A stretch of DNA of 64,000 bases from Actinostola sp. cb2023 (Eukaryota > Cnidaria > Anthozoa > Actiniaria > Actinostolidae): the NCBI GenBank assembly GCA_033675265.1, contig JAUJYZ010000989.1, positions 1 through 64,000 on the forward strand, in the 5' to 3' direction. Made by a program: the position numbers and the translations under genes. Below, piece by piece: positions 1 to 12,249 of this stretch. Within the stretch, counting starts at the first letter, position 1; every line of letters starts with the position of its first letter. The notes beneath the pieces are model-generated. The model was not told the origin of the DNA. It did no database searches and saw nothing but the letters and a program-made list of their open reading frames with translations.

Positions 1-853
1 AAGAGGAAGTCGAAAGAAAGCGGGAAAGAAGGATGAAATGAAAAGAATGTGAGAAAAATAAACGAGAGAAAAATGAGTACAACGAAGGAAGAAGGGAAAA
101 GAAAACGAGATTGTGAAAATGCGATTGGCGAGAGTTACAATTGAAGCTATCGTCAATATACATTATACGTCCTTTATGGTCTACATTACAGGAAGTTGGC
201 AACTAAACATCGATATGAAGAATGAGGTCTGAAAGCTCTGTTAGTTTTCTTGCTATACTCGCCTAAGTAAGTGTAATACCAGTTGTTATCTTATATTATT
301 ATTTTAGCGATAACCTTTTTACACTGACAGTGCCTCACACTCCACGATATTAAAGCAGACTTTAAAGTTCACTTGGATAATTTAAAAGCTCCGTAACCCC
401 CTTCAGGGTCGAACTGTGTTTTTCTCCTTGGAGCGAAAACAAGGATGTGAGGTACGTGATGTATAGAACAAGGGGGCTTCCTCTGCTTAGTTAAGCGCCA
501 CGACCATAGCCAAACTAAGCCATCCCTTAACCCCTGTAAGAGGTGAGGGGTTTTCTTATATTATGCTGCTTGTTGATGTTTTTCGTTAGTACGATTCATT
601 AGACAGAATCTCCCAACGTGCAACCAGCTGTTAGAAGTATGGCACAGAAGATCGCAAAGTGCCGACAGGTACGTATTGCATCTCAATCAGCGGGGCAACA
701 CAGGCGGGCGCTCTACCCAGGGAGGCTACCCGGGGTGAGAGCGGGATTTGCAGGTGTGGCGGGCTATCATGAGCTAAGATAACCCCTGGGTTTACTGAGA
801 CATGGTTACTTATGCATAAATAAGAATTTATTCCATATTAAAAAACTATGGCC
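1..853. other. Non-coding stretch, no gene seen
   Basis: Purine-rich at the very start, then mixed AT-rich sequence. I see no frame longer than chance, no splice-bounded exon and no recognisable RNA gene. A GC-richer patch near 690-790 is not a recognisable family. Confidence 0.5.
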
Positions 854-1290
854 AATGGCCCGTGCTTAACACTCTGCACCGTGGACTTTTTAAATTTTCA
901 CCGCAGACAAGCGAAAAATATCATAACTGGAAAGAGCATGCCTAAAGTTAGTAAAAGTGGAAAGTTTGCAAGGGCAAATACGCTAAAGTAGCGGCAATAA
1001 GCTTCACAGGCATTCAAACTTCTGCCTTTTTTTGTATAGAAATGTATGTTGGAAGGGCTAACGCTTGCCTTCTAATACAAGCGAAAAACCCATACAATAT
1101 CCTTACTTGTCAAAGCCGGGAAACTTTGAAAACCGTTAAACTGTCTATTCTTATATTGCTATGAATTCTTGTTCAAATTTATCAAATTTTATAACTACTT
1201 TTAGTATGCTCTTTACAATTTATGAGCTATTTTCGTTTGTCTTCGGTGAAAATTTAAAAAGTCCACGTGAGACAGGTGTTACACGCCCAT
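854..1290. mobile_element. Short TIR element (non-autonomous DNA transposon)
   Basis: The left arm (about 854-927) and right arm (about 1222-1290) are inverted copies sharing GTGGACTTTTTAAATTTTCA and flanking bases. The 300-bp interior has no coding frame, so this is a MITE-like element. No clear target duplication was recognised. Confidence 0.7.
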
Positions 1291-1901
1291 TGATTAATGC
1301 TTTCTAATATCTGTTTAATAATATATCTCATACAGATTACAGGTCTTAAGACAGGTGGAGTACACAACTATACTATCTTACACACCGCAATTGTTGATAC
1401 AACAAGATTGCCTAATACTGTCCAGATACACCGAGCTCTATAAAAAGGTGTTTTTTTTACCACCATTAGAAAATGTCGATTTGGCATCATAGAGGTATGA
1501 TGCCGGAAAAGAATGTCAATTTTGACCGACGAATTTAGAATTTTATTTCCTTTTGATGGAAGAAAGAAAAGTAGCCAGCCTCAATTAAATTATTGTCATT
1601 GTCGAAGATCAGGCATTGCGAGAAAAAACGCGTGTAAAATTGAAGCAAGCCAGCGCGGCGCGTTGTTGTTGTTTCAGCCCCGACCTCTTTTCGAAAAATT
1701 ATCAAATTCATGATTCGTTTATTACAATTTATTTTTCGTGGAGACCTTTTTGTGTGCTCTTTGGAGACGCGCCACTTATATATCTCCTATGATCCAGTGC
1801 GGTCCTCTTTCTAAAGCCAGCCTTTTTGCCTAATAGTTTGTGTTTTTTGTGCGAAGCCGCACATTCCAACGACGGCGGTTTCAGTTATTGAATGATTGAT
1901 A
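1291..1901. other. Non-coding stretch
   Basis: AT-rich sequence with a 66-codon open frame at 1513 that shows no domain, no splice context and no similarity I recognise. Treated as non-genic. Confidence 0.45.
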
Positions 1902-2424
1902 GAGTCGTTTTTCGTATAACTTTTGAAAACCTAACGGTAACCGATCGGCACTCAAATGGCCCTTCCATTTCTAAACCAATAAAAACTGTGGGCAGATGAA
2001 CCTACGGTAACAGTGACACTCAAATGGCTTACTTTCTAAACCAACTCAAAACTGTGCCAGATGAACCCTTCCCCATACGGTTACCGATGACACTCAAATG
2101 ACTTCCTTTTCTGAACCAATCAAAAAACTGTGCAGATGTAACACTACGGCGTACCGTGACACTCAAATGTGACTTCCTTTCTAGAAACCAATCAAAAGGT
2201 GTGCAGATGAACCTACTGTACCGTGTACACTCAAATGGCTTCCCTTTTCTGATACCAATCAAAAAAGTTCTGCAGGATGAACCTACGGTACCGTGGCACT
2301 CAAATGGTCTGCCTTTCTGCAATCAATCATAAAAGCGTGCCAGATGCATACTCATCCAATCAAACTCTTTCAATACGACGCAAGGTAGCGGTAACTTTTA
2401 CCCAACTCCATACGAAAGCGACTC
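1902..2424. mobile_element. MITE of the GAGTCGTTTTCGTATGAG family, copy with expanded interior
   Basis: The ends read GAGTCGTTTTTCGTAT at 1902 and the inverted ATACGAAAGCGACTC ending at 2424, each next to TA, which suggests a TA target duplication as in Tc1/mariner-derived MITEs. The interior (about 1925-2345) is a tandem array with a unit near 65 bp containing ACTCAAATGG and CCAATCAAAA. That array produces the spurious 97-codon minus-strand frame. Same family as the copies at 36.3, 58.0 and 62.8 kb. Confidence 0.72.
1925..2345. repeat. Imperfect tandem repeat, about 65-bp unit
   Basis: About six diverged copies; each carries ACTCAAATGG, then CCAATCAAAA, then AGATGAACCTACGG. One isolated unit lies near 3945-3995. 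The array sits inside the MITE at 1902-2424. Confidence 0.75.
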
Positions 2425-3883
2425 TATATTCACATGTGTGAAATTAATTCCCATGAGTGTTGTCCCTTTTGCCTTGATAATTGAAGAATACCACGATTGA
2501 TGTAAATCCTTACTGTAATACAACATTTTACATAAAAAAAATCAACATGCAGGATACACCCTAAGCCCTCTAAATGAAACAATGGACTATGTAACCCATC
2601 TTTTTCAGCCGCATAAAAAGGAGCGAACTGTAGAAGGTATACGCACGATATGATTTATGCCCAAGGCGTACTTATGACTCCTAAAAGAATCTCGGCCTAG
2701 CTAAGAAGAAATATAGAAGTGATATCCATAAGTTCGCTGTTTTCGCGACATAAAGGACCGATCGACAGAGAGCGAACTTAGGATCCGACATTTATGAATC
2801 AGATTCGACGAGAAAATAAACGGTGCTACAGTTAGTAATGAAACTGGTGAATGCTGCCCATTACTGACAAATAGTTCTCCAATATCGAAAGCACATACCC
2901 ATAAGTCAGAAGAAATAGAATCAGCATTGTCCTACAGTCTCCTCCATTATAGTACTGAAAACAATTCTACCAAATACATGAGGCCTAACGTACACACGGC
3001 TTGAGTTATATACGTATTCGATGTCTCGAACTTTGGAGAGCGTTTCCATGTGACAATAAGTATTGGATCCAAGAGACCATAATACTAAGAAGCAGCGAAA
3101 TCGCGCGCGAAATGATGTTTGAGGCGATAATGCCCTCGTGGCCGCTGAATATATTCTTTAGTAACCGACGAAGGTGAGCACACTGAGGCATTCTGTTGCC
3201 ACTACTGACCGCCAATCGCCATCGACAGAGCGCCGCGTTGCAAAAACCGTGTGCGAAAAATAGATTAGCGCTCACTAGGAGCATCGACCACACATTCCGT
3301 ACGAAGATTCGCTCTCAGCTATTATTGGTCTCTTAGATACTCGCTTTGATTGACTATTCATTATATGCGTGCCAGAAGGCTCCGTCAAACTCTCTGAAAA
3401 ATTCTCTGTTATCCGAGCTAGCTTCGTGCAACTCCCCCTCCACCCCACATCCTCCTCTCCCCCCCCGCCACAAACACACACAACAACCCCCCCTCCCCCA
3501 CCCCCACATAGAGCACACAATCCCCCCACTCACACACACACCGAATATGTCACGAGCAGTGTTGACAGTCGTAGCTTGCATCACGAAGAACGCCTCTTAA
3601 AAAGTTATAGCGTTTTTCACATGAAGGCACAGTGACGCGACGCGGCGACGTGCCACATTTGCCAATAATTGTTTAGTCTGTTAAGATAAAAGGCTTCAAT
3701 CAACGATGTCGTTTAATTGAATTCAAAGTCGAAGGATTACCGAAGAGATAATAAATTAGCGATCAGTTGATGATTGTCTTAATTTATTTAAGCATGATCG
3801 TAGTCAAAGTACTATGATATTTTTAGTACAACACAGAAAGAAACGTAGCTGATAAAATCTAGTGGAAAAATGTAACTTTGGTT
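2425..3883. other. Non-coding stretch with a C-rich/CA-rich simple patch
   Basis: No gene is supported. The overlapping frames near 3275-3635 on both strands are produced by a low-complexity patch (about 3431-3542) made of CCCC and CACA runs. Confidence 0.5.
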
Positions 3884-4000
3884 GAGTCGTTTTCGTACAA
3901 GTGTAAAAATTGTAAAACCAAGTGCGGAAACTCCCCCCCCCGACGTACCGTGACACTCAAATGGCACTTCCTTTTGACAATCGAAAAGCGTATAGCCGTA
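3884..4000. mobile_element. Partial end of the same MITE family
   Basis: GAGTCGTTTTCGTAC begins at 3884 and one diverged unit of the 65-bp internal repeat follows at about 3945-3995. I found no matching right terminus, so this looks like a truncated copy. Confidence 0.45.
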
Positions 4001-4254
4001 TATGCATACTCAAAATGTACAAAGAAATGTATAGGTTTACAGCGGGAACAAGACTGGTTACAGGGGACAACGCGCATCCCCCTCGTTAAACACATACGAT
4101 TTACCTTGCAGTTTTTGAATGCACTCTGCAGCTTCATTTGCTATTGTCCAAAATCCCTATAAACTCTCTCGAAATTCTACTAATTCTGATAATTAAAGAA
4201 TTAATTCTAAAAAACTCGTTACCCCAGTCCTTTACTCGGCATTCAAAGTTAGTC

Positions 4255-4545
4255 GCTAATCTGCCCCCTATCAAAAATGCCTTTCTGGATAATAAGCCAC
4301 CCTCTCAAAAGATAGCTATGTAGGCGAATATATAAGCCACCCTCTCAAAAGTGCTTGCGGATCAGAATATAAGCGCATCCCTCCTCACAAAGTGCTCTGG
4401 ATAAATAACCCCACCCTCTCAAAGTTGCTATTCGGGATAAATAAGCCACCATCCTCAAAAGTGCCTTGGGAAAATAATAAGCCACACCACTCCCAAAAGT
4501 GCTTGGGATAAATAAGACACACCCACTACCCAAAGCCAAGTGAAC
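4255..4545. repeat. Minisatellite, about 32-bp unit
   Basis: About seven to eight imperfect copies of a unit containing GATAAATAAGCCACCCTCTC followed by AAAAGTGCTTGG. Confidence 0.8.
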
Positions 4546-4588
4546 CCCCCAATCGTTCCCCCAGGCGAATACTAAATAGCCAGATCCC

Positions 4589-5708
4589 TAAAGGAGGGTA
4601 TGGATGGGGGTCATAGCGATTGTCAGTAAAACTACTAAATTATAGGCAATGTCAGTTAACTAATCTAATCTATGTCTAACTATTAAGGTAACTTATTAAC
4701 TTGCTTTTAAAATGATAGAATATCATAGGAAGAGACAAGTATAATTATCAAACAATAAGTAAATAAAATACCAATAATAAATATCACTCATGACCAACCT
4801 TATAAGCTAGGAGGCATCGGCCATCCAGAGTTTTTGTCAAACAGGGGGTTTAGTGTTGTGTGAGCGCGTCTGAGAACCGCGAAGTACTAGGGTGGATAAT
4901 AGCACTGTGGGGGCATGCCCCCTATGAAAATTTTAGAAATCTACAAGGCTCTAAAATGCCAATTTTAGAGATCTGCGAGTTGTTTTATAACACAACAAAA
5001 CTCAATTTTCATTCAAATGCTTGAGTTGATTGGACATGACAATGAATGAGGTCAGCTGAACAATGGACTGCTGTCAGTTGCTTCAAAGATGGCGGGATCA
5101 TGCAATCAATGCTCATGTCAATGAGCTTCGCCGAGCAAGTCTACTATCAGGATTCTAATCAAGTGACATGCAGTAATACACCATTAGTGCTTTGTTTTAT
5201 TACTCGCGCCCAGCGCCAAGGCCTCTGAGACGCTCGAACGTGGACCCATCATACTGGCACTAATTCTAATAAGCAAACTACAAAATAACTTTGACAATAC
5301 CACTACCAAGGCCATGTGGCCTGGCAGAATCAAGAGATACCGCTGCTGGTCAAGCAGCGCAACTGGTCATCAGCTCAGGTTACAAATAATTAGAACACAA
5401 AAAGTGTCAATAATTCCACCAGGTATCAAAAGATTACTAAGCACCTATAGATGACCTTAAGCATAGCGTGACCATTGAATACAAAAGCATAAATAAGCTT
5501 TAGATCACTTTGAGAAAAATGATCATCAGTTCTTAAGAACGATTGGGCAACAATATTTTTAAACTAAAATAATAAAATGTCCAGTCAACTAGATATAAAT
5601 TTTTCATATGTGTCAGTAAACTACTAATTTTGAGTCAATTGTCAGTTAACTACTAAATTTTAGGCCAAATGTCAGTGAACTGTTAACCCCATCCATACAC
5701 CTCCTTAA
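4589..5708. mobile_element. Non-autonomous TIR transposon, about 1.1 kb
   Basis: The left end AAGGAGGGTATGGATGGGG (about 4591) is inverted at the right end (CCCCATCCATACACCTCCTT, ending about 5706). Both ends also carry inverted subterminal copies of GTCAGTTAACTACTAAATTT. The interior has only a 60-codon chance frame. No transposase was seen. Confidence 0.7.
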
Positions 5709-6148
5709 AGTGGTAAAACCTACACACTCCAGTATCACTTTTATTGCTGTCCCGCCACATATCCTTTCTTAGAATATTTCCGCATTTCCCGCCATATCAA
5801 GAGATACAATACAACTAAATTTGACATCAAGGAGGAAGAGAGTGTTTAAATCTGTATCCAACAATTCAGAGAATATTGAAAGTCAGATTCGATAGTGGGT
5901 ATATTGACTACCATTAGGCGGGGTTATTGCTACGGTAGCACCCATTGCAGTGAGTATTTGCAACGTTCAAGTTGGCTTTCGCTACGCGTTAGTACTCTTC
6001 CAAGGATTTACAGGGACATTTGGAACGTACGAATCTCATGCCACTGAGCGAATATGCATTACGTCGTAATAATTAACGAAGTATATTAGTCGATTCTAAT
6101 CTAGTTGCAGCAAATTGAACGTATAATTTGATGTTCATCAGTAATATT
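5709..6148. other. Non-coding stretch
   Basis: AT-rich; nothing recognised. Confidence 0.45.
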
Positions 6149-6512
6149 AATACCACAGTTCGAGAAGAATTAATAGCAAAATACACGCGTATTGATGAAA
6201 GTGCTTTTACTTACCGACTCGAAGTACTGAGAAGCACGCTCGCAACGAGAGGGATTCAGCACTTTCATTCAAATACAAGTGTATTTTTTCATTAATTACT
6301 TCGAGAACCTAAGTGGTACTTCCTATTAATAACACACTACAAAAAATATGAGTTTCTTTATAACACACGCAAAAAAAATCAATCTACATAGTAGCAAATC
6401 GCGTGTAATGCCAATCACAACCACCACTAATAAAATAGAAACGTGCAATTTTTCTTTAAGATAATCCACTAGTCAATAGCCAACAGAAAACGAGTATTTT
6501 TTGTAGGCTGCT
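6149..6512. mobile_element. Twin-foldback MITE, copy 1 (degenerate)
   Basis: An AATACCACAG... palindrome is followed directly by a TAATAACACAC... inverted repeat, the same two-part arrangement as the better preserved copies at 14.6 and 16.6 kb. The second part lacks the central cruciform seen in those copies. Confidence 0.65.
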
Positions 6513-9500
6513 TGTATGGAAACCATAGTGTCAGGTTGTGTTGTCTTTCCTTTCAATTAAAATATTTAATTTCTAGCACCGAGAAGTCATGACTGATGCA
6601 TCTTTTTTAACATTGCCCATTATGCCCATTACTATAATACTTTAAATGTTCAGAAGGTTGCGACAGATGTTTAATTGTTCTATACTGGTCGTTTCGTCGA
6701 ACAGTGTGGTATTATTCTTAGTTATAATTATTTTGAGGCTGTTGATATCACACCCGATGCTGATGGAACCACCCACAAGTCAAATATTAATTATTACACA
6801 GAAAAAGACAAGTGGCAGGTTCTGCATATATTGTAGCCGATTACTGAAATTTTCAAAATAATAGCCGACACTCAGACATGCCAAACAGTTCAACTCTGAT
6901 TTTTGCTGTTTTCGCCTTCCATCAATCAAAATTAAAAATCAAATAACGAAGAAATAACAGAATAGAAATATAGAGCTGCTGAAAATACTAATAAATTGTA
7001 TTAATCCTAAAGATATTTTTTGAGATATTGGTAGCGTATTTAGAGTGATTTGTAAGTCGTTGTTATATCAATTTGATCATAATTGACGAAGCAATAAACG
7101 TATGAGTCGCAGATTTGAAAAATTAGCACCCAGTAAAATGACGATGATTGTATGGATGTCCAGTAATAATCAGTTAATAAACCGAACGCTAAAGTTAAAA
7201 ACATCGTGACTACTTTTTTTTCTTTTTTATTGCAAAGAAAAAGCAAGGAAAAGGAAAGAAACAAAATCAATTCTGACCCGACCACAAAAGAAGAAGAACA
7301 AAAGAAAAGAAAAATGATGATATCAATGTGAAGTCGACCGAGTCAGATTGGGATTGAAAAAAGAGTTTCATGTGGATTATGTTGAAGAAAAAAGAAATTT
7401 GATCGTATGCTATTCCTTGAAGTCCTACAGACCACCTTGGCTGCGAAATAATGTTCGTAATTATAGTGTCCAATATTCAGCATGGCTAATAGTCCACGCC
7501 CTTTTTTAATTGCTCATGCCAATGTGGCGCCCCTATAATCAGAATACGGATTTAAATATGAAAACACACAAATACAGACTGACGACACTGATCACTCACA
7601 AACAACCCGCATAACTTATTCTTTGCCAGTTTGATCGTAAACATTCATCATATCCATAATTGTTCTTAGGGTAAGTTCACTTGATGAATATATATCAAGT
7701 CTAGTATTCCGGATATTACATATATAGTTGCAACTGCATCCGCGCAGATCTTCAGGGCCGCTACAGATAACCCAATAACCAGGGAGGGCAAGCGCAGGGG
7801 GGGCGGGGGCGGCGAGGGGCAGTACGTATATAACAGCAAAAAATAAATAAAAATAGCACAGTTAACTCAGTACTTTTTATGGTTATGTTTTTCGCCGCTT
7901 TCTAGGCGAGAGGCCCAACTGCTTCCCACTGTGCTTTGCTGTACGGACTAATTTTGCATAGTATCCTACGCAGATTCCTCAGTATTTATATGCGAAATCA
8001 AGCATCTTAAGCAGTAGGACTTGTAATTTGTTTTCTTAGCCTCGGTTGTCAATTCAACATAACAAATCAGAAAACCCCCCCCCCCCCCAATAAAGTCAAA
8101 GAGCCACGCAGATGCTGAACCAGATGTGATTTTGCAGATAAATATGGATCATGTGCGTTGAAAGATATGGTATTTAGTTTTGAATTTGTATTGAGTTTTG
8201 AATTTGATTGCATCGAGAGCGAAAACCAAGTTACAGCGACTGTTTGTGCAATGCGCTGGTTCAGTTAGAATACTGAGAATCGCAGTAAATGTGGCACATT
8301 TTTTTAATATAAAATATGTGTAATTCCTACTGTTACAAGCCCTTAACCCAGCTATAATAATAACTAGATTTGCTAAAACATTAAAACATAAATGTATTAA
8401 CCGAGGTGACCACAGGCTAGCCCAACTGATTAGCTTTTGAATAAGAGCTACTAATAATCAAATAAACTTGAAATATTTGTAGTATTTTAAGGCGGTTCCT
8501 GCTGCGCCTATAGAGCGTGCGCTGTAAGCGCAATATGTATTTATTGCGGACTTCCTGTCCTGCACATCCCGCGCGTCCCGCAGCAATGTGTATATTGCAA
8601 ACAAGGTATGAACTCGGTCACGTGACAAATACGTTTATTGACTCCTAATCTTTTTATCGCTACAATTCTTCTGTGAAAATTCAATTTTTCTTCGAATAAA
8701 ACTAAACTGTACCGTAATTCTCTAAATACACTTTATAAGTTTCAGATCGTCTATTCACCGATAAGACCTGCAGGAATTTTAATTTGGCCCCATTTTGGCC
8801 TCATGGCAAGATGTGCGCAGCCATTCCGCATTTCTTTGTGGTGAACTTTTCCGTGCAGGCAGTACGGATTTTACTCTTTTCCAGAGAGCGACATCCGGAA
8901 AGCGCCCTCAGTCAAATACTGAACTAGCTGCTCTTTTTGGCCAAGGTTTTGAGCTATTATATTTTCACTAAACCTAAGTCAAAACACCATAACAATATAC
9001 TTTATTTGTTTATGTTTTCGACTTTTTATAAAGTAATTGTTTAGTGTGTTGATGTTATCGATTAAAATTCTTCAAAATTGAGGCATGTGTTTATAAAGAG
9101 GCTAACGCCGAAAGCGAGACAATGCGAAAGTGAAGACCGAAGACCCCCAAAACGAAGAACCATGATTTTTTTTTAAGAAGAACCCAAACAAATCAATACA
9201 TAAATCATCGTTCGGCCAATCGTTTGCCTGAAAGAATATCAGCATAAGGCCGACTGTGAAGTGATTGATTTTCCTATCGCGGCGTACTTCGTTTCCAGAT
9301 ACGGGGAAAACGAAGAACCTAGTTCAAACGTTCAGAGAATTTCTATACAAAGTTTTGTTCTAAATGATATCCAGCGACCCACTGAATAATGGAAGCAATT
9401 CCGATTTCGCCTAGAAGTCCGACATGTACGAAGCCCCTCGTAGTTTTCTACGCTTACTCTCGTGATTCTCCAACATCATGCAGTGTTTAGATCAGGCCTA

Positions 9501-10655
9501 TATAAAACGGAAAACGTTTATATTCTTAATATACGAAATAGGCCACATCCCACATCAAACTAACTTCCCCGCTACCCCATATATCACCAGAAACAATAAC
9601 GTCAACAACGACTTGTAACTTTTTCACCCGCAAGAATTACTTTTTTAATAATCAGCTCTTTTAGGTGGAACTGTTCGAGATAATCGAGACTGAACGATTA
9701 CAGCGACATACTTTCCAAGCCATTAATCAAGTTATTATGAGTTTTTAGCTAAATCTTCGTTAATGGAGGAGTGTTTGGGCGGTAACGGATCCCACAATAC
9801 CGCATCACCCAAAAAAGACCGTAAATACCGCATCTAAAATTGAAAATTTGACAACAACAGTGAGCTTTAACCCCCCCAAACCAACCCAAAACTAGCTAAT
9901 GTTTGGAAAACAACGGAATAACCTGAAATACGCTAAAGAAATTTGAATTTCACCGCAATACCGTAGCCCCAAATCGCCAAATACCGCATACAGGCCGATA
10001 CTCAAAAAGAAATCACAAAAGTAATAAATCGACGGTACCGCAATACCGCGAGACCCCCATGTCCCCCTCTGTGATGCGATCTATTAATTTTTGCGGCACT
10101 AAAAAAGCTTTAAATACGATTTATTTTAGGAAACCACACTCTCTTTTTCAATTCATTAAAATGAGTCCTATGTCATATATCGTTGCTATGTTTTCACCTG
10201 ATCAGAATATCGAAATTTAGATCAGAAGTAGTCACGACAACTTTCTAGTAAAAACAAATAACAATCTTCCTTCTTTGCACATGACGTCATCGAAAAGCTT
10301 AAAATCTAAATATATTCATCAAATAAAAACCTGCCTGTTTGATATTTATGTGATATACATAAGAAAAGCCGCCCTTCACAAAAAAAGATGTGCTACTTTC
10401 GATGTTTGGCTTTTAGATTTATCGCAAAGTCAATTTCTGGCAAAATTTAGCTTCGTGTAAATAGGTTATGTAAGATATTGATTATTATATTTGATATTGA
10501 GCAAACTGCGTCAGGTTATGTAAACAATTCGCCATATTTGCATGCCTCATATCTCGGCATGAAAACTTACTTATAACTCAAAATCTTAGGTGAGATACAG
10601 ATATTTGACTGCTTCTTGTGGTTGTAAGACTTTTGTTCAATTATACTCAACTTTA
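6513..10655. other. 4-kb gene-free stretch
   Basis: AT-rich with only short chance frames (the longest about 80 codons). A C11 tract lies near 8074. At about 9800-10060 a diverged array of AATACCGCA-like motifs recurs. No coding or RNA feature is supported. Confidence 0.4.
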
Positions 10656-10794
10656 AGGCCCTGGGGCGGTTGCTTCGAGAAAGGCGTTTAGCGCTAATCC
10701 AGATCTAAATCTTATGAAAACTAGTTGACGAGATGTAATCCAGCGATATAGCCACTAATCGCCTTATCGAACAACCCTGCCCCAGAAATGTTAC
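10656..10794. mobile_element. Foldback MITE, GGCCC-ended
   Basis: CTGGGGCGGTTGCTTCGAG on the left is imperfectly inverted as ATCGAACAACCCTGCCCCAG on the right. The ends resemble the elements at 21,852 and 39,346, so these may be diverged relatives. Confidence 0.5.
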
Positions 10795-12060
10795 GCATGG
10801 AGTGGCCCAAAAAACAATAATCAAAAGATAAGATTTGCAACATACCAGTCTATTTTATCAACTTTCAGCTAGATGCGCTTATATATATCACTTATAATTT
10901 TAAATGTTTGTCCTGAGTTCGACAGACAAGCATAGTCTAAAGACCCCTATACCATTATTATTTCATTGCTTTTCTTCAAATAACAACATCACTCCTGGCG
11001 TCACCAGGCATGGGAATGATTCCAGCATACAGAATAGATATGTGATAGTAATTAACATGGCAGTCTTCCGACTCAAACTACTCGAACATGGCGATTTTCA
11101 GATGTAACCCTACATTACTACAAGTACAGAATGCTTATGCGAAATTTTCTTCTCTCTAATTATTTCAGATCTCCTTATTCCCTCTATGAGCAATTGTAAG
11201 ACAATTGGTAGTATATCTATATTTTTCATTCTAACAAAGACAACGGGCGAAGCATTCTAGAGTAACTTGTAGTCAAATGAAGCCTGATCATGAAAATCCG
11301 CCATTCTCTACTTTCTTACATAGCCCATAATGCTTCTGCGCCATCCCCCCCCCCACGTGGCGGGGTAATACAAAAGAAATGCGGCAGCTTTCTGTCAACC
11401 ATGTAATATGCATACACTCACTTTTACGGTAGGATTACCCCAAGTTTGCGCAAAGATTATCGTGCGGTCAGTTCAAGGACCGAACTGCCATATATTCAAG
11501 GCTAACAGCCTAGAATAGACCAAACATCCGGCCACTTCCTGTATGAAAAGCTGCTATGATCATGATATTGTAATATTCTAATGGCAATTATGCAACACAA
11601 AGGACAATTACCAGCAGTTTTGTGCCTAAAAGATTAATGCCAGCCGTTTGTGGTAGATAAATTTTCTAAACCTGTTTAGATTAAAACCACTCTCTAAAAC
11701 ATGTTTACAATAAATCCAGGTGTGAACGGGGCATATGAGATATTTCTGCACGAGGAAGAGAAAATTTATGAAATATTGATCATGCAGGAGGACACACCAA
11801 ACCATAGAGAAGATAAATCAGGGAGACTTCTTGATCCAGCTCGGTATCATGTTATCGGCGGTTTTAGATCAAAGTGAGCTACCCGGATGCAACATTTTTA
11901 CGTGCGGGAGTTTTTAGTACCGAAATGAGCCAAGTACAGGCAGGTTTTAGATATCTGACAATACTGCTCCCGGCAAGCCACTCGTTAATACGAATTATTC
12001 TTATACAATGGAATAGTTAGAGAGTAACGGCGGAACTGCGTGCTGGAATCAACTGCCCAA
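10795..12060. other. Non-coding stretch
   Basis: AT-rich with a 67-codon open frame at 10904 and a C9 tract near 11347. No gene supported. Confidence 0.4.
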
Positions 12061-12064
12061 GATG

Positions 12065-12122
12065 ACCCCCCCCCCCCCCCCCCCACCCCCCCCCCCCCTC
12101 CCTCTCCAGCCCCCTCTCCCAA
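12065..12122. repeat. Poly-C simple repeat
   Basis: A run of roughly 18 C, one A, then about 13 more C, then CT-rich sequence. It creates a spurious polyproline frame starting at 12062. Confidence 0.9.
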
Positions 12123-12173
12123 GAAGTCTTGAAAGTAATGCTTTCAAAGCCACGAGAAGTGAGGACTACACGC

Positions 12174-12212
12174 GGGTTTCCAGTCCGCAGGCGAAGCGAG
12201 GACTGGAAACCC
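12174..12212. repeat. Perfect 13-bp hairpin
   Basis: GGGTTTCCAGTCC (12174-12186) and its exact inverse complement (12200-12212) surround a 13-nt loop. It is compact enough to form a stem. No downstream T run or gene suggests a terminator. Confidence 0.7.
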
Positions 12213-12249
12213 CGTCTAGTCCGAATTCGAGGTGTTGGAACGACTTACT

